Source: Pseudomonas sp. MPC6 (GTDB lineage Bacteria; Pseudomonadota; Gammaproteobacteria; Pseudomonadales; Pseudomonadaceae). Taken from it: DNA of 64,000 bases. Shown piece by piece: positions 19,103 to 27,840 of this stretch. Location of the stretch: contig NZ_CP034783.1 of the NCBI RefSeq assembly GCF_006094435.1, forward strand, positions 208,501-272,500, given 5' to 3'. Position numbers and translations under genes: made by a program. Every line of letters starts with the position of its first letter. Position 1 is the stretch's first letter. The notes under the pieces were generated by a model that was not told the DNA's origin, ran no database searches, and was given only the letters and a program-made list of their open reading frames with translations.

Positions 19103-19696
19103 TTATCCGATGTTCGACAGTTTCAGCAAATGGCGCAGGTCGTTGAGCAGGTCCTTGCCTTTGACCGACGGGTCGTAGCGCAGCACCAGATTGCCGTGAG
19201 GGTCGATGATCCACAGCTGCGGCACGGTTGCGTCCCCGGTCGTCTTGCTGAAGGTCGTCAGCTCCATGGGGTAACGTTGCAGTTGGGGGTACTCGCGCGT
19301 CAGCCTGGCGTCGTAATCGCTGTTCAGCGGTTGCGCCGCGGCCAGGGCGTGACTGGCGCGCCCGGCATCACGGCCGAGGCCGATCTGGACTTGCCGCGCC
19401 AGGTACACCAGCTGCTGGCAATCGACCGAACACTCCTTGGGGGCGGTGACCAGCAACTGCCAACGGTCCTCCTGCGCTTGCACACCAATGTCCGCGCGGG
19501 TCTGGCCGTTGCCGATCAATTCGCCGTGATAACTGCGGCCTTCCGGCACCCAGAACTGAAATTTGTACATGCCGGTGGCAAGGATCATCGGGCCGATCAC
19601 CCCCAGCAGGATCAGCAATAACTGTACGCGACCCTTGCGCCGACTCGCCGGGGTTTTCGCCTCAGACATGTTGGGTGGATTCATGGCCGCTCCCAT
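19103..19696 (-). CDS. Cytochrome oxidase cluster protein with one membrane helix (PA0111 type)
   Basis: A 197-residue protein with one hydrophobic segment (VQLLLILLGVIGPMILATGMY, about residues 25-45) and a periplasmic-looking remainder. A PQLWIIDPHGNLVLRYDPS stretch near the C-terminus resembles the last strands of a thioredoxin/SCO fold, though no CxxxC copper motif is present (the one Cys pair is CSVDCQQ). I choose ATG 19696 because AAGGAG lies 7 bases before it; the in-frame ATGs at 19684 and 19669 are alternatives. It overlaps the SURF1 gene and precedes ctaA, so a role in oxidase assembly is likely by context only. Confidence 0.8.
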   Translation of the reverse strand: MGAAMNPPNMSEAKTPASRRKGRVQLLLILLGVIGPMILATGMYKFQFWVPEGRSYHGELIGNGQTRADIGVQAQEDRWQLLVTAPKECSVDCQQLVYLARQVQIGLGRDAGRASHALAAAQPLNSDYDARLTREYPQLQRYPMELTTFSKTTGDATVPQLWIIDPHGNLVLRYDPSVKGKDLLNDLRHLLKLSNIG

Positions 19697-20402
19697 GGTG
19701 TTTCTCCTTTGCGTTGTGCCAGCCGAGATAAAGGTAAAGGCCGAACAGGGCGATCGACATCGCGAACCACTGCACGGCATAAGCCAGGTGTTTTTCCGGG
19801 CCCATGGCCACCACCGGCCAATCGGCCTGGTAAGTCGCGGGGCCGCTTTCTGCGCGTAGTTCGTAGGCGAAGCCGTCACGGTCCAGCGTGGTCCAGAGCC
19901 TGGCCGGTTCGACGGCGGTCACCAGCTGTGGCCAGGTCGTGGTGTTCGGGTCGGCGTGCAGTTGAAAAGTGGCGCCGGGGGAGACGTAGACCCAGGCGTC
20001 GAGACTCAATGCCTCTTTGGGTGTGGTGAATTGCGGCGGGGTGCGTCGGTCCGGCCATGGCAGCCAGCCGCGATTGACCAGCAACCACAGTCCGCTCGCC
20101 TGATCCTGAAAGGGTTGCAGCAGCTCGACGCCGACCTTGCCGTCGCGCTGGCGGTTATCCAGCAGCAGGCTGTGCGCGGCATCGAACTGGCCGTGCAAGC
20201 GAACGCGGCGGAACGCCGGATCCTCAGTGCGTTGCAATTCAGTACTGGCCATCGGTTCGGCGACCCGGCGTTCGGCATAGTTTTGCAGCAGCGCGCTTTT
20301 CTCCGCGCCCCGGCTCAACTGCCAGAACCCGAGTGAAACCAGCAGGGGCAGCAACAGCGCGACCACCAGGGTCGGCACGATGCCCGGCCGGAAGCGCTTC
20401 AT
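19662..20402 (-). CDS. SURF1 family cytochrome oxidase assembly protein
   Basis: A 246-residue inner-membrane protein with a helix at each end (about 10-28 and 205-225) and a periplasmic middle, the SURF1 layout. The family motif VNRGWLPWPDRR is clear. SURF1 proteins help insert heme a into subunit I. The 3' end overlaps the next assembly gene. Its start is 70 bases from the oppositely read DUF2909 gene, so a divergent promoter region lies at 20403-20472. Confidence 0.93.
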   Translation of the reverse strand: MKRFRPGIVPTLVVALLLPLLVSLGFWQLSRGAEKSALLQNYAERRVAEPMASTELQRTEDPAFRRVRLHGQFDAAHSLLLDNRQRDGKVGVELLQPFQDQASGLWLLVNRGWLPWPDRRTPPQFTTPKEALSLDAWVYVSPGATFQLHADPNTTTWPQLVTAVEPARLWTTLDRDGFAYELRAESGPATYQADWPVVAMGPEKHLAYAVQWFAMSIALFGLYLYLGWHNAKEKHHGSGHESTQHV

Positions 20403-20472
20403 GGCATCGCCAGAAAGTCATGCGTCGCGATAGCTATACTCAAGTGCATCGCCTTACCCCCGGAGTTCCACC

Positions 20473-20676
20473 ATGCTCAAAGCAGCCATCGTCCTGATGC
20501 TGATTGCCACGGTTGTCAGCCTGTTCAGCGGCCTGTTTTTTCTGGTCAAGGACGACAGCAGCTCGAACCGCCTCGTCATTGCCTTGAGTGTCCGTGTCGC
20601 TCTGGCCGCCATCACCGTCGGCTTGATTGCCTGGGGTTTCTTCAGCGGCCAGCTGGTGTCCCACGTTCCGTGGTAG
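20473..20676 (+). CDS. DUF2909 / twin transmembrane small protein
   Basis: A 67-residue protein that is almost wholly two hydrophobic helices (residues 3-25 and 37-60) joined by KDDSSSNRLV. This matches the twin transmembrane (DUF2909) family, which sits among the cox genes in pseudomonads. It is read opposite to the cox operon and lies between coIII and SURF1. It may be a small assembly or stability factor, but no function is established that I know of. Confidence 0.85.
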   Translation: MLKAAIVLMLIATVVSLFSGLFFLVKDDSSSNRLVIALSVRVALAAITVGLIAWGFFSGQLVSHVPW

Positions 20677-20677
20677 C

Positions 20678-20701
20678 TGTAGGAGCAAGCTCGCTCCTAC
20701 A
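20678..20701. repeat. Single REP-type hairpin at the coIII stop
   Basis: A perfect stem of 9 bases (TGTAGGAGC / GCTCCTACA) with a 6-base loop. It covers the last codon of coIII on the minus strand and follows the DUF2909 stop codon by 2 bases, so it may terminate or protect both converging transcripts. Confidence 0.8.
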
Positions 20702-21584
20702 ACACATAGACGAAAACGAACAGCCCGATCCACACCACGTCCACGAAGTGCCAGTACCAACTCGCGGCTTCAAACCCGAACTGGTGCTCGTTATCGAAGT
20801 GCCCACGCATGATGCGCATCAGCATCACAAACAGGATGATGGTGCCGATGGTCACGTGGGCGCCGTGGAAGCCAGTGAGCATGAAGAACGTCGCGCCATA
20901 GATGCCCGAACCCAGGGTCAGGCCCAGTTCGTGGTAGGCATGCATGTACTCTTCGGCCTGAAAGCCGAGGAACGCGCAGCCCAGCAGCACGGTGATCGCC
21001 AGCCAGATTTTCAACGCGCCGCGATGACCCTTTTTCAAGGCGTGGTGGGCGATGGTCACGGTGACGCTGGAACTCACCAGCAACACGGTGTTGAGCAGTG
21101 GCAGGCCCCAGGGGCTGATGACTTCCTTGGGTGGCGGAAAGAGTTTCGAATCCGGGTTATTCAGTAATGGCCAGATGAACTCGAAGTTCGGCCAAAGCAT
21201 ATGAGCGATGCCTTTGGGGCCTTCACCGCCCAGTGCCGGACCGGAGACATGACGCACATAAAACAGCGCACCGAAGAAAGCGATGAAGAACATCACCTCC
21301 GAGAAGATGAACCAGCTCATGCCCCAGCGAAACGAGCGATCCATCTGCGCGCTGTACAGCCCTTGGCGACTTTCCTTGATCACTGTCCCGAACCAGCCGA
21401 ACAACATGTAGGCCAGCAACAGGCCGCCGACGAAAAAGATCAGTGGACCGTGGGAATCCGGCCGCGCCGCTTTCAGATCGTTGAACCAGGTGGCCAGGCC
21501 GAACACAGTGGTGAGCATGCCGAAGGTGGCAATGATCGGCCACTTGCTCTGGGCCGGTACGTAATAATGTTCATGAGTTGCCAT
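20697..21584 (-). CDS. Cytochrome c oxidase subunit III
   Basis: Seven-helix subunit of the aa3-type oxidase, 295 residues. The family segments LMTGFHGAHVTIG and FEAASWYWHFVDVVWIGLF near the C-terminus are diagnostic. A strong ribosome site (AAGGAGAACAATAA) precedes MATHEHYYVP. It follows the CtaG gene by 25 bases in the coxB-coxA-ctaG-coIII operon. Usual symbols are coIII or ctaE. Confidence 0.96.
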   Translation of the reverse strand: MATHEHYYVPAQSKWPIIATFGMLTTVFGLATWFNDLKAARPDSHGPLIFFVGGLLLAYMLFGWFGTVIKESRQGLYSAQMDRSFRWGMSWFIFSEVMFFIAFFGALFYVRHVSGPALGGEGPKGIAHMLWPNFEFIWPLLNNPDSKLFPPPKEVISPWGLPLLNTVLLVSSSVTVTIAHHALKKGHRGALKIWLAITVLLGCAFLGFQAEEYMHAYHELGLTLGSGIYGATFFMLTGFHGAHVTIGTIILFVMLMRIMRGHFDNEHQFGFEAASWYWHFVDVVWIGLFVFVYVL

Positions 21585-21609
21585 TTATTGTTCTCCTTAT
21601 CGGGCACGC

Positions 21610-22161
21610 TCAGCCGCCAGTATTTACAGCCACCGGTGGATGTCGGGCGGTGATATCGAACAGCGTGTAGGACAGCGTCAGGTGCTTCACATCCTTGGGC
21701 ATGTCACGGTCAACGATGAAACGTACCGGCATCTCGATCCGTTGACCGGGCTGCAGCACTTGCTGGGTAAAGCAGAAACATTCGGTCTTGTGAAAGTACG
21801 CCGCAGCTGCACTGGGCGCGATGCTCGGCACCGCCTGGGCACTCATCGGGCGATCGGTCGGGTTGTGGGCAATGAAAATCATCTCGTTCACCGCCCCCGG
21901 GTTGGCCGTCAATTCATCGCTCTTCGGATAGAAATCCCACGACATGTCGGCGGAGTTGGTCGACAGAAACTGCACGCGCACTTGCCGCGAGGTGTCGACC
22001 GTTTGTTCACCCTCATACTGCCCGGCAGTCTTGCCGTTGATGCCGAACGCCTGGCACATCACGTCGTAGATCGGCACCAGGGCAAAGCCGAAGACAAACA
22101 TCGTCACCACCACCAACAGCAGGCGCGTGACCAACTTCTTCGTCGAAATCGAGTCAGCCAT
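21610..22161 (-). CDS. ctaG: Cytochrome c oxidase assembly protein CtaG (Cox11)
   Basis: Copper chaperone for the CuB site, 183 residues. One N-terminal membrane helix (about 10-33) anchors a periplasmic beta domain holding the copper motif CFCFTQQ near residue 128, with a further family Cys in DVMCQAFG near residue 35. It is placed between coxA and coIII, as in other alpha/gamma-proteobacterial cox operons, and is separated from coxA by a REP pair. Confidence 0.95.
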   Translation of the reverse strand: MADSISTKKLVTRLLLVVVTMFVFGFALVPIYDVMCQAFGINGKTAGQYEGEQTVDTSRQVRVQFLSTNSADMSWDFYPKSDELTANPGAVNEMIFIAHNPTDRPMSAQAVPSIAPSAAAAYFHKTECFCFTQQVLQPGQRIEMPVRFIVDRDMPKDVKHLTLSYTLFDITARHPPVAVNTGG

Positions 22162-22184
22162 GATTTTTAACCCTTACGCATAAC

Positions 22185-22267
22185 CCTGTAGGAGCTGGCT
22201 TGCCAGCGAAAGCGGTATGTCTGACACACTGGGTTGAATCCTTCGCTGGCAAGCCAGCTCCTACAGG
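22185..22267. repeat. REP pair between coxA and ctaG
   Basis: Inverted units CCTGTAGGAGCTGGCTTGCC and GGCAAGCCAGCTCCTACAGG are separated by about 42 bases. It lies inside an operon, between two genes read the same way, so it may lower or stabilise part of the message rather than end it. Confidence 0.88.
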
Positions 22268-22278
22268 ATCGAGGCATT

Positions 22279-23868
22279 TCATTTCACTTCCGGCGGCGTG
22301 GTGAAGGTGTGATACGGCGCCGGTGACGGAATGCTCCATTCCAGGCCTTCGGCCCCATCCCACGGTTTGGCCGGTGCCGGCGGGCCGCCGCGAATGGTCT
22401 TGATCACGATAAACAGGAAGAAGATCTGCGTAGTGCCGAACATGAACGCGCCGATCGACGACACCATGTTGAAGTCGGCGAACTGCAGGTTGTAGTCGGG
22501 AATCCGCCGCGGCATTCCCGCCAGCCCCACGAAGTGCATCGGGAAGAAAGCCATGTTCATGCCGATGAACGACAGCCAGAAATGCAGTTTGCCGAGGGTT
22601 TCGTCGTACATGTGGCCGGTCCATTTCGGCAGCCAGTAGTAGGCTGAGGCGAAGATCCCGAAGATCGCCCCCGGCACCAGCACGTAGTGGAAGTGCGCGA
22701 CCACGAAGTAGGTGTCCTGGTACTGGAAGTCTGCCGGGGCGATGGCCAGCATCAGGCCGGAGAAGCCACCGATGGAAAACAGGATCACAAACGCCACCGC
22801 GAACAGCATCGGCGTCTCGAAGGTCAGCGAGCCTTGCCACATGGTGCTGGCCCAGTTGAACACCTTGACCCCGGTGGGCACTGCGATCAGCAGCGTGGCG
22901 TACATGAAGAACAGCTCGCCTACCAGCGGAATGCCGACCACGAACATGTGGTGCGCCCAGACGATGAACGACAGGAACGCAATACTGGCGGTGGCGTAGA
23001 CCATCGAGGTGTAGCCGAACAGCGGCTTGCGCGAAAAGGTCGGGATGATCGAGCTGACGGCACCGAAGGCCGGCAGGATCATGATGTATACCTCGGGGTG
23101 GCCGAAGAACCAGAACACGTGCTGGAACAGCACCGGATCACCGCCACCGGCGGCACTGAAGAAGCTGGTACCGAAGTGGATGTCCATCAGCATCATGGTC
23201 ACGCACCCGGCCAGCACCGGCATCACTGCAATCAGCAGGAAGGCGGTGATCAGCCAGGTCCAGACGAACAGCGGCATTTTCATCAATGTCATGCCGGGGG
23301 CGCGCAGGTTGAGGATGGTGGCGATCACGTTGATCGCACCCATGATCGAACTAATCCCCATCAAGTGGATGGCAAAGATGAAGAAGGTCACGCTTTCCGG
23401 CGCGTAGGTCGTCGATAGGGGGGCATAGAAGGTCCAGCCGAAGTTGGGTCCGCCGCCGGGGGTGAACAGGGTCGATACCAGCAGGATGAACGCCGCCGGC
23501 AGCAGCCAGAAGCTGAAGTTGTTCATCCGCGGCAGCGCCATGTCCGGCGCGCCGATCATCAACGGGATCATCCAGTTGGCGAGGCCGACGAACGCCGGCA
23601 TCACCGCACCGAACACCATCACCAGTCCATGCATGGTGGTCATCTGGTTGAAGAATTCCGGTTGGACGATTTGCAGCCCCGGCTGAAACAGTTCGGCGCG
23701 GATTACCATCGCGAACGAACCGCCGAGCAAGAACATGGAGAACGCAAACCACAGGTACAGCGTGCCGATATCCTTGTGGTTGGTGGTCAGCACCCAGCGC
23801 ATCAGGCCTTTGGCGGGGCCGTGGGCATGGTCGGTGGCATGACCGTGGTCATCGATAACGGCGCTCAT
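22279..23868 (-). CDS. coxA: Cytochrome c oxidase subunit I (aa3 type)
   Basis: Catalytic heme-copper subunit, 529 residues with twelve helices. Motifs: TMHGLVMVFG (heme a ligand His in helix II), WFFGHPEVYI (CuB His with cross-linked Tyr, helix VI), IVWAHHMF (CuB His pair, helix VII) and VVAHFHYVLVPGA (heme a3 and heme a His, helix X). The HPEVY Glu-His segment indicates an A-type oxidase with a D-channel. It follows coxB after 82 bases and works with the heme A and copper assembly genes in this cluster. Confidence 0.97.
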   Translation of the reverse strand: MSAVIDDHGHATDHAHGPAKGLMRWVLTTNHKDIGTLYLWFAFSMFLLGGSFAMVIRAELFQPGLQIVQPEFFNQMTTMHGLVMVFGAVMPAFVGLANWMIPLMIGAPDMALPRMNNFSFWLLPAAFILLVSTLFTPGGGPNFGWTFYAPLSTTYAPESVTFFIFAIHLMGISSIMGAINVIATILNLRAPGMTLMKMPLFVWTWLITAFLLIAVMPVLAGCVTMMLMDIHFGTSFFSAAGGGDPVLFQHVFWFFGHPEVYIMILPAFGAVSSIIPTFSRKPLFGYTSMVYATASIAFLSFIVWAHHMFVVGIPLVGELFFMYATLLIAVPTGVKVFNWASTMWQGSLTFETPMLFAVAFVILFSIGGFSGLMLAIAPADFQYQDTYFVVAHFHYVLVPGAIFGIFASAYYWLPKWTGHMYDETLGKLHFWLSFIGMNMAFFPMHFVGLAGMPRRIPDYNLQFADFNMVSSIGAFMFGTTQIFFLFIVIKTIRGGPPAPAKPWDGAEGLEWSIPSPAPYHTFTTPPEVK

Positions 23869-23950
23869 GGCCTGTCTCCTGCAAACAGATGGGCTGGGCA
23901 GGCCGGGGCGCGATGCCCCGACCGGTTCCTGGGATGCGCAATAGACCGGG

Positions 23951-25078
23951 TCATTTGCTTTCCGCCTGTTTCAGCTCCAGTACTTCTTTTGGCGTGACCA
24001 TGTCGCCCTTGTTGTTGCCCCAGGCGTTACGTTCATAGGTCACGACCGCCGCGATATCGACTTCCGAGAGCTGCTTGCCGAACGCCGCCATGGCGGTGCC
24101 GGGCTTGCCGTGGAAGACAATGCTCAGGTGATCCTTGATCGGGCCGGTGGCGATTTTCGAGCCTTTGAGTGCCGGGAACATGGGTGGCAGGCCCTGGCCT
24201 TCGGCCTGGTGACAGGCCACGCACGTGGTGTGATAGACCTTGTCGCCGCGCTCCTTGAGCTCGTCGAGGGTCCAATCCTTGCTGGTCAGCTCTTTGAGCT
24301 GCGCGGCCTCAGCCTTGCGTTCGCCCAGCCATTTTTCGTAGTCGGCCTTTTCCTTGACCTCGACCACGATTGGCATGAAGCCATGGTCCTTGCCGCACAG
24401 CTCCGCGCACTGGCCGCGGTAGAGGCCGGGCTTCTCGACCCGGGTCCAGGCTTCGTTGACGAACCCCGGAATCGCATCGCGCTTGACCGCGAAGGCCGGC
24501 ACCCACCAGGAGTGAATGACGTCGGCAGACGTCACCAGGAAGCGCACCTTGGCGCCGATCGGCAGCACCAGTGGCTTGTCGACCTCAAGCAGGTAGTGCT
24601 CGCCCTTGGCTTCCTTGTTGTGGATCTGATCGGCGGGCGTGGCCAGGTTGCTGAAGAACTCGACGTCTTGGCCCAGGTACTTGTAATGCCACTTCCACTG
24701 ATAGCCCGTGACCTGGATATCGATATCCGGCTCGGTGGCGTCGTACATCTTGATCAGGGTTGCGGTCGCCGGGATCGCCATCGCCACCAATATCAGGAAG
24801 GGCACGATGGTCCAGAGGATTTCGACGGTGGTGCTTTCATGAAATTTTGCGGCCACCTGCCCGGTCGAGCGGCGGTGGAGAATCATCGACCAGAACATGG
24901 CGCCGAAGACGATGATGCCGATCACTACACAAATCCAGAAAATGGTCATGTGCAGGTCAAATACTGCGTGACTGATTTCAGTCGCTCCAGGCGCCATATT
25001 TACAGTCCATGCGGCGTGTGCCGGACTGAAAATCGACCACAACAGGAGGCCCATCCAGACATGTGGATGTCGCATCAT
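23951..25078 (-). CDS. coxB: Cytochrome c oxidase subunit II with fused cytochrome c domain
   Basis: A 375-residue exported membrane subunit. After a signal peptide (ends near PAHA) come two helices, then the CuA cupredoxin domain with GQCAELCGKDHGFMPI (Cys-x3-Cys, His, Met ligands). A C-terminal cytochrome c domain has C-V-A-C-H (TTCVACHQAEGQG) with Met in the PPMFP or GTAM segments as ligand. This makes it a caa3-like subunit II: electrons can enter through the fused heme c. It is the first gene of the operon; a ribosome site AAGGGG precedes the start. Confidence 0.96.
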   Translation of the reverse strand: MMRHPHVWMGLLLWSIFSPAHAAWTVNMAPGATEISHAVFDLHMTIFWICVVIGIIVFGAMFWSMILHRRSTGQVAAKFHESTTVEILWTIVPFLILVAMAIPATATLIKMYDATEPDIDIQVTGYQWKWHYKYLGQDVEFFSNLATPADQIHNKEAKGEHYLLEVDKPLVLPIGAKVRFLVTSADVIHSWWVPAFAVKRDAIPGFVNEAWTRVEKPGLYRGQCAELCGKDHGFMPIVVEVKEKADYEKWLGERKAEAAQLKELTSKDWTLDELKERGDKVYHTTCVACHQAEGQGLPPMFPALKGSKIATGPIKDHLSIVFHGKPGTAMAAFGKQLSEVDIAAVVTYERNAWGNNKGDMVTPKEVLELKQAESK

Positions 25079-25449
25079 TGCGGGTTCCCCTTATCGTTCT
25101 TTTTATCCCGCCGGCTTTCACCTGCGGCAAGGGAGCGGCTTTTTCAGACTACGAACTTGAATCGCCAAGCCTTGCTGCGCGTGCAGTCGGGCGTCATCAG
25201 CTAACTCCATTCCCACCCGAGTATAGACAGCGACTGGCACCTCGCAACGTGGCGGCGTAAATCGTGTGAAACAGCTGGGACTTGCGTTCCAGGGTACGAA
25301 TGGAGAAGGATGCAGACCAGTGGTCACCATTCGATATAACGGAGATGTCTCAAGGATGGAACACTTATGAAGAATGCGTCTTAGCATTGTTCATAAGGCA
25401 GCTAAGTTATGTCTTCCCTATTTCATTGCCTTTGTTTCCTGGAGTTTTC
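25079..25449. other. 371-base gene-free region between divergent coxB and the 25.45-kb gene
   Basis: No credible ORF. It must hold the promoter of the cox operon (minus) and of the plus-strand gene at 25450. I see one strong hairpin (25364-25397, listed separately) and a ribosome site CTGGAG just before 25450. No clear sigma-70 pair or known operator could be assigned. Confidence 0.5.
25364..25397. repeat. 14-bp-arm hairpin of unknown role
   Basis: CTTATGAAGAATGC pairs with GCATTGTTCATAAG with a single mismatch and a 6-base loop. It is not a REP sequence and has no T-run. It lies about 50 bases before the start of the plus-strand gene, so it would fall in its 5' leader or promoter. Confidence 0.7.
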
Positions 25450-26100
25450 ATGAACACCGCCGCATTGCGCGAGCAGATCCAAAAAGCCCAACAACATGAA
25501 GCCGAAACCGGCCTGCTGACGCGTCAGCTGGAAACCCAACTGCCACACCTTCACTCCGCCATCCAATTGCCGGAGGTCGACGCCAACGGCGTGATGACGC
25601 GTTTTGTGGCCGCGTATATCGAACAAGTACCGGACCTGCTGGATGCAGCCAATGAAGTCGCCAGGGAAGCGGGCATCGAATCACAGATCAAGCCGGTGCT
25701 GAAAATCGCCGAGCAGTTCTTCCTCCAGCCCCCGGCGATCATGGCCGGTCACGTCGGTCTGGATAGCCTGCTGGACGAAGCCTATCTGGCACACCGTCTG
25801 GTCGAAGAGGTCAATGACCTGTACATCAAGCATTTTGGCCAGCCACTGATCCCATTGGACATGACTGTGGCCAACCTGATTGCGCATCATCTGATCGGTG
25901 AGGCATTCGCTAATCAACTGGATGAGGCGGTACATCACGCCGTCGACGAGATGCTCAACGAAGAGAGTTTCGCGCTGGAATCGGTGGAAGCCTACCGCGA
26001 GAAACTCAACAGCCCGGACACCGGTGCTGCGTGGAAACGCTGGCCATGCCTGTCGCGCCAACTGGGCGTGGGCCTGGAGCTGGATCAACCGGCAGCCTGA
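25450..26100 (+). CDS. Conserved protein of unknown function (PA0104 type)
   Basis: A 216-residue soluble protein starting MNTAALREQIQKAQQHE, without signal peptide or membrane segment, rich in helix-forming residues. I do not recognise catalytic motifs; conserved-looking His/Glu positions include MAGHVGLDSLLDEAYLAHRLVEEV and IAHHLIGEAFANQLDEAVHHAVDEM. A homologue occupies the same spot beside coxB in P. aeruginosa as I recall. The frame is open upstream to 25282, but the ribosome site GGAG and the sequence character favour the ATG at 25450. Confidence 0.8.
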   Translation: MNTAALREQIQKAQQHEAETGLLTRQLETQLPHLHSAIQLPEVDANGVMTRFVAAYIEQVPDLLDAANEVAREAGIESQIKPVLKIAEQFFLQPPAIMAGHVGLDSLLDEAYLAHRLVEEVNDLYIKHFGQPLIPLDMTVANLIAHHLIGEAFANQLDEAVHHAVDEMLNEESFALESVEAYREKLNSPDTGAAWKRWPCLSRQLGVGLELDQPAA

Positions 26101-26118
26101 CGCAATATCTTCATGCCC

Positions 26119-26221
26119 CTGTAGGAGCGAGCTTGCTCGCGATGGTCGTTAACGATAACGCGTTTTTTACTGGATAAACGCGGCGCTCTTGAATCCATCG
26201 CGAGCAAGCTCGCTCCTACAA
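26119..26221. repeat. REP pair between PA0104-type gene and SulP gene
   Basis: Inverted units CTGTAGGAGCGAGCTTGCTC and GCGAGCAAGCTCGCTCCTAC are about 50 bases apart. Each half is itself a near-palindrome. It separates two convergent genes. Confidence 0.88.
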
Positions 26222-26229
26222 AGGGCGAT

Positions 26230-27756
26230 TTATGTAGCTGAGCCTACACCGGACGTAGTGCGCAACCGTCCCTCCAGCCTGCGCTTCAACCCCCGCGCCT
26301 CAATCAGCAGTTTCGAGCCCTTGGCCGCATTGGCCCGTCCCCATTCCTCAAGCAACTCCAGACACGAGTGATCGATGTAGCTCAGGTTATTGAGCGGCAC
26401 ATGCACCGTTGCACCCGCGGGAATGGTCCCCAGCACTTGTGTCAGCGCCGGCACCTTGAGAAAGGTGGCTGCACCGGTCAATCGCAATTCCATTTCGCCG
26501 TCCCTTGGCAGGTCGACCAGGCTGATTTTCAGGCGTGATGCCTTCCAGGCAAGCTTGGCCAGGGTCAGGCCGAAGCCGATCAGCACGCCGGTCAGCAAGT
26601 CAGTGAAGATGATTGCCAAGGCAGTCGCCGCATAAGTGAACATCGGCATCCGGCCATAACGGCCCAGACCGCGGAAAGCCTTGAGGTCGACCAGTTTGAA
26701 GCCGGTATAAACCAGAACCCCCGCCAGACTCGCCACCGGAATGCTTTGCAGCACGCTCGACAGCAGCAGCACGAAGGCCAGCAACCACAGGCCATGGAAT
26801 ATCGCTGAAAAACGCGTGGTGGCGCCGGCCTGAACGTTGGCCGAACTGCGCACGATCACACCGGTCATTGGCAGCGCCCCGAGCAGACCGCAGAGCATGT
26901 TGCCGACACCCTGTGCTGATAATTCCCGGTCGAAGTCCGAACGTTGTCCACTGTGCATGCGGTCCACAGCAGCGGCCGACAGCAGGGTTTCGGCGCTGGC
27001 GATGAAGGCCACCGCAAATGCCGCGACCAGCAGCGTGGGATCCGCCAGGTTGAGCAGGTCCGCGGGTTTCAACCAGTCGATGGCTTCTGCAAGGTTGGCC
27101 GGGACTTCAACGCGTTTGACCTGCAGTGCCAGTACCAGGCTGGCTACTGTCGCAAGGCCGACACCGAGCAAGGCACCGGGAACGAAGCGCAGGGAGTGCG
27201 GGCGGAATTTTTCCCACAGGTACATCACGGCAATAGTCGCCAGGCCGAGTACCCCCGCCTGCCATCCAAACGATGGCAACGCCTGGGCCACAGCGGCCGG
27301 AAAGGCTGCCAGGTTATCCAGCCCGGAAGGCTTGGGCACGGCGTCGAGCATCACATGCACCTGTGAGAGCACGATCAACACGCCAATCCCGGCGAGCATG
27401 CCGTAGACCACCGCCGGCGCCGTCACCCGAAACCAGCAACCCAGTTTCAACCGCCCGGCCACCAATTGCAGAAAGCCTGCCAGCAGTAGAATCGGCCCGA
27501 GCATGGCGATTCCATGCTGGCGCACCAGTTCGAACACCAGAACGGCCAAACCTGCCGCCGGACCGCTGACTTGCAATGGCGAACCGGCGAGCCAGCCCAC
27601 CACCAGCCCACCGATGATGCCGGTGATCAAGCCTTTGGCGGGCGGTAGCCCCGAAGCAATGGCGATACCCATGCACAAAGGTAAAGCGACAAGAAACACG
27701 ACCACCGAAGCCAACAGCTCCCGTGGCAGAACAGTTTTTAGTTGCGCTGCACGCAT
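26230..27756 (-). CDS. SulP family anion transporter, probable bicarbonate or sulfate permease
   Basis: A 508-residue membrane protein with ten or more helices and a C-terminal STAS domain (about 400-508, with VHVPLNNLSYIDHSCLELLEEWG). The start MRAAQLKTVLPREL has CAGGAG 7 bases upstream; an in-frame extension to 27813 lacks such support. SulP proteins exchange or co-transport sulfate, bicarbonate or other anions. It lies directly downstream of a beta-carbonic anhydrase on the same strand (84-base gap), which favours bicarbonate as substrate, although this is inference. Confidence 0.9.
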   Translation of the reverse strand: MRAAQLKTVLPRELLASVVVFLVALPLCMGIAIASGLPPAKGLITGIIGGLVVGWLAGSPLQVSGPAAGLAVLVFELVRQHGIAMLGPILLLAGFLQLVAGRLKLGCWFRVTAPAVVYGMLAGIGVLIVLSQVHVMLDAVPKPSGLDNLAAFPAAVAQALPSFGWQAGVLGLATIAVMYLWEKFRPHSLRFVPGALLGVGLATVASLVLALQVKRVEVPANLAEAIDWLKPADLLNLADPTLLVAAFAVAFIASAETLLSAAAVDRMHSGQRSDFDRELSAQGVGNMLCGLLGALPMTGVIVRSSANVQAGATTRFSAIFHGLWLLAFVLLLSSVLQSIPVASLAGVLVYTGFKLVDLKAFRGLGRYGRMPMFTYAATALAIIFTDLLTGVLIGFGLTLAKLAWKASRLKISLVDLPRDGEMELRLTGAATFLKVPALTQVLGTIPAGATVHVPLNNLSYIDHSCLELLEEWGRANAAKGSKLLIEARGLKRRLEGRLRTTSGVGSAT

Positions 27757-27840
27757 GGTGATTCTCCTGAAGTTTTTTTCAGGCATGGCAAAGCCAGGCT
27801 GCTCGGTCGGCAACCTCGGCTAAACCATACTTAGGAGGAT

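Noticed and set aside
25282..25449. N-terminal extension of the PA0104-type protein
   Set aside because: The 56 extra codons cross a strong hairpin, have no ribosome site and are unlike the rest of the protein.
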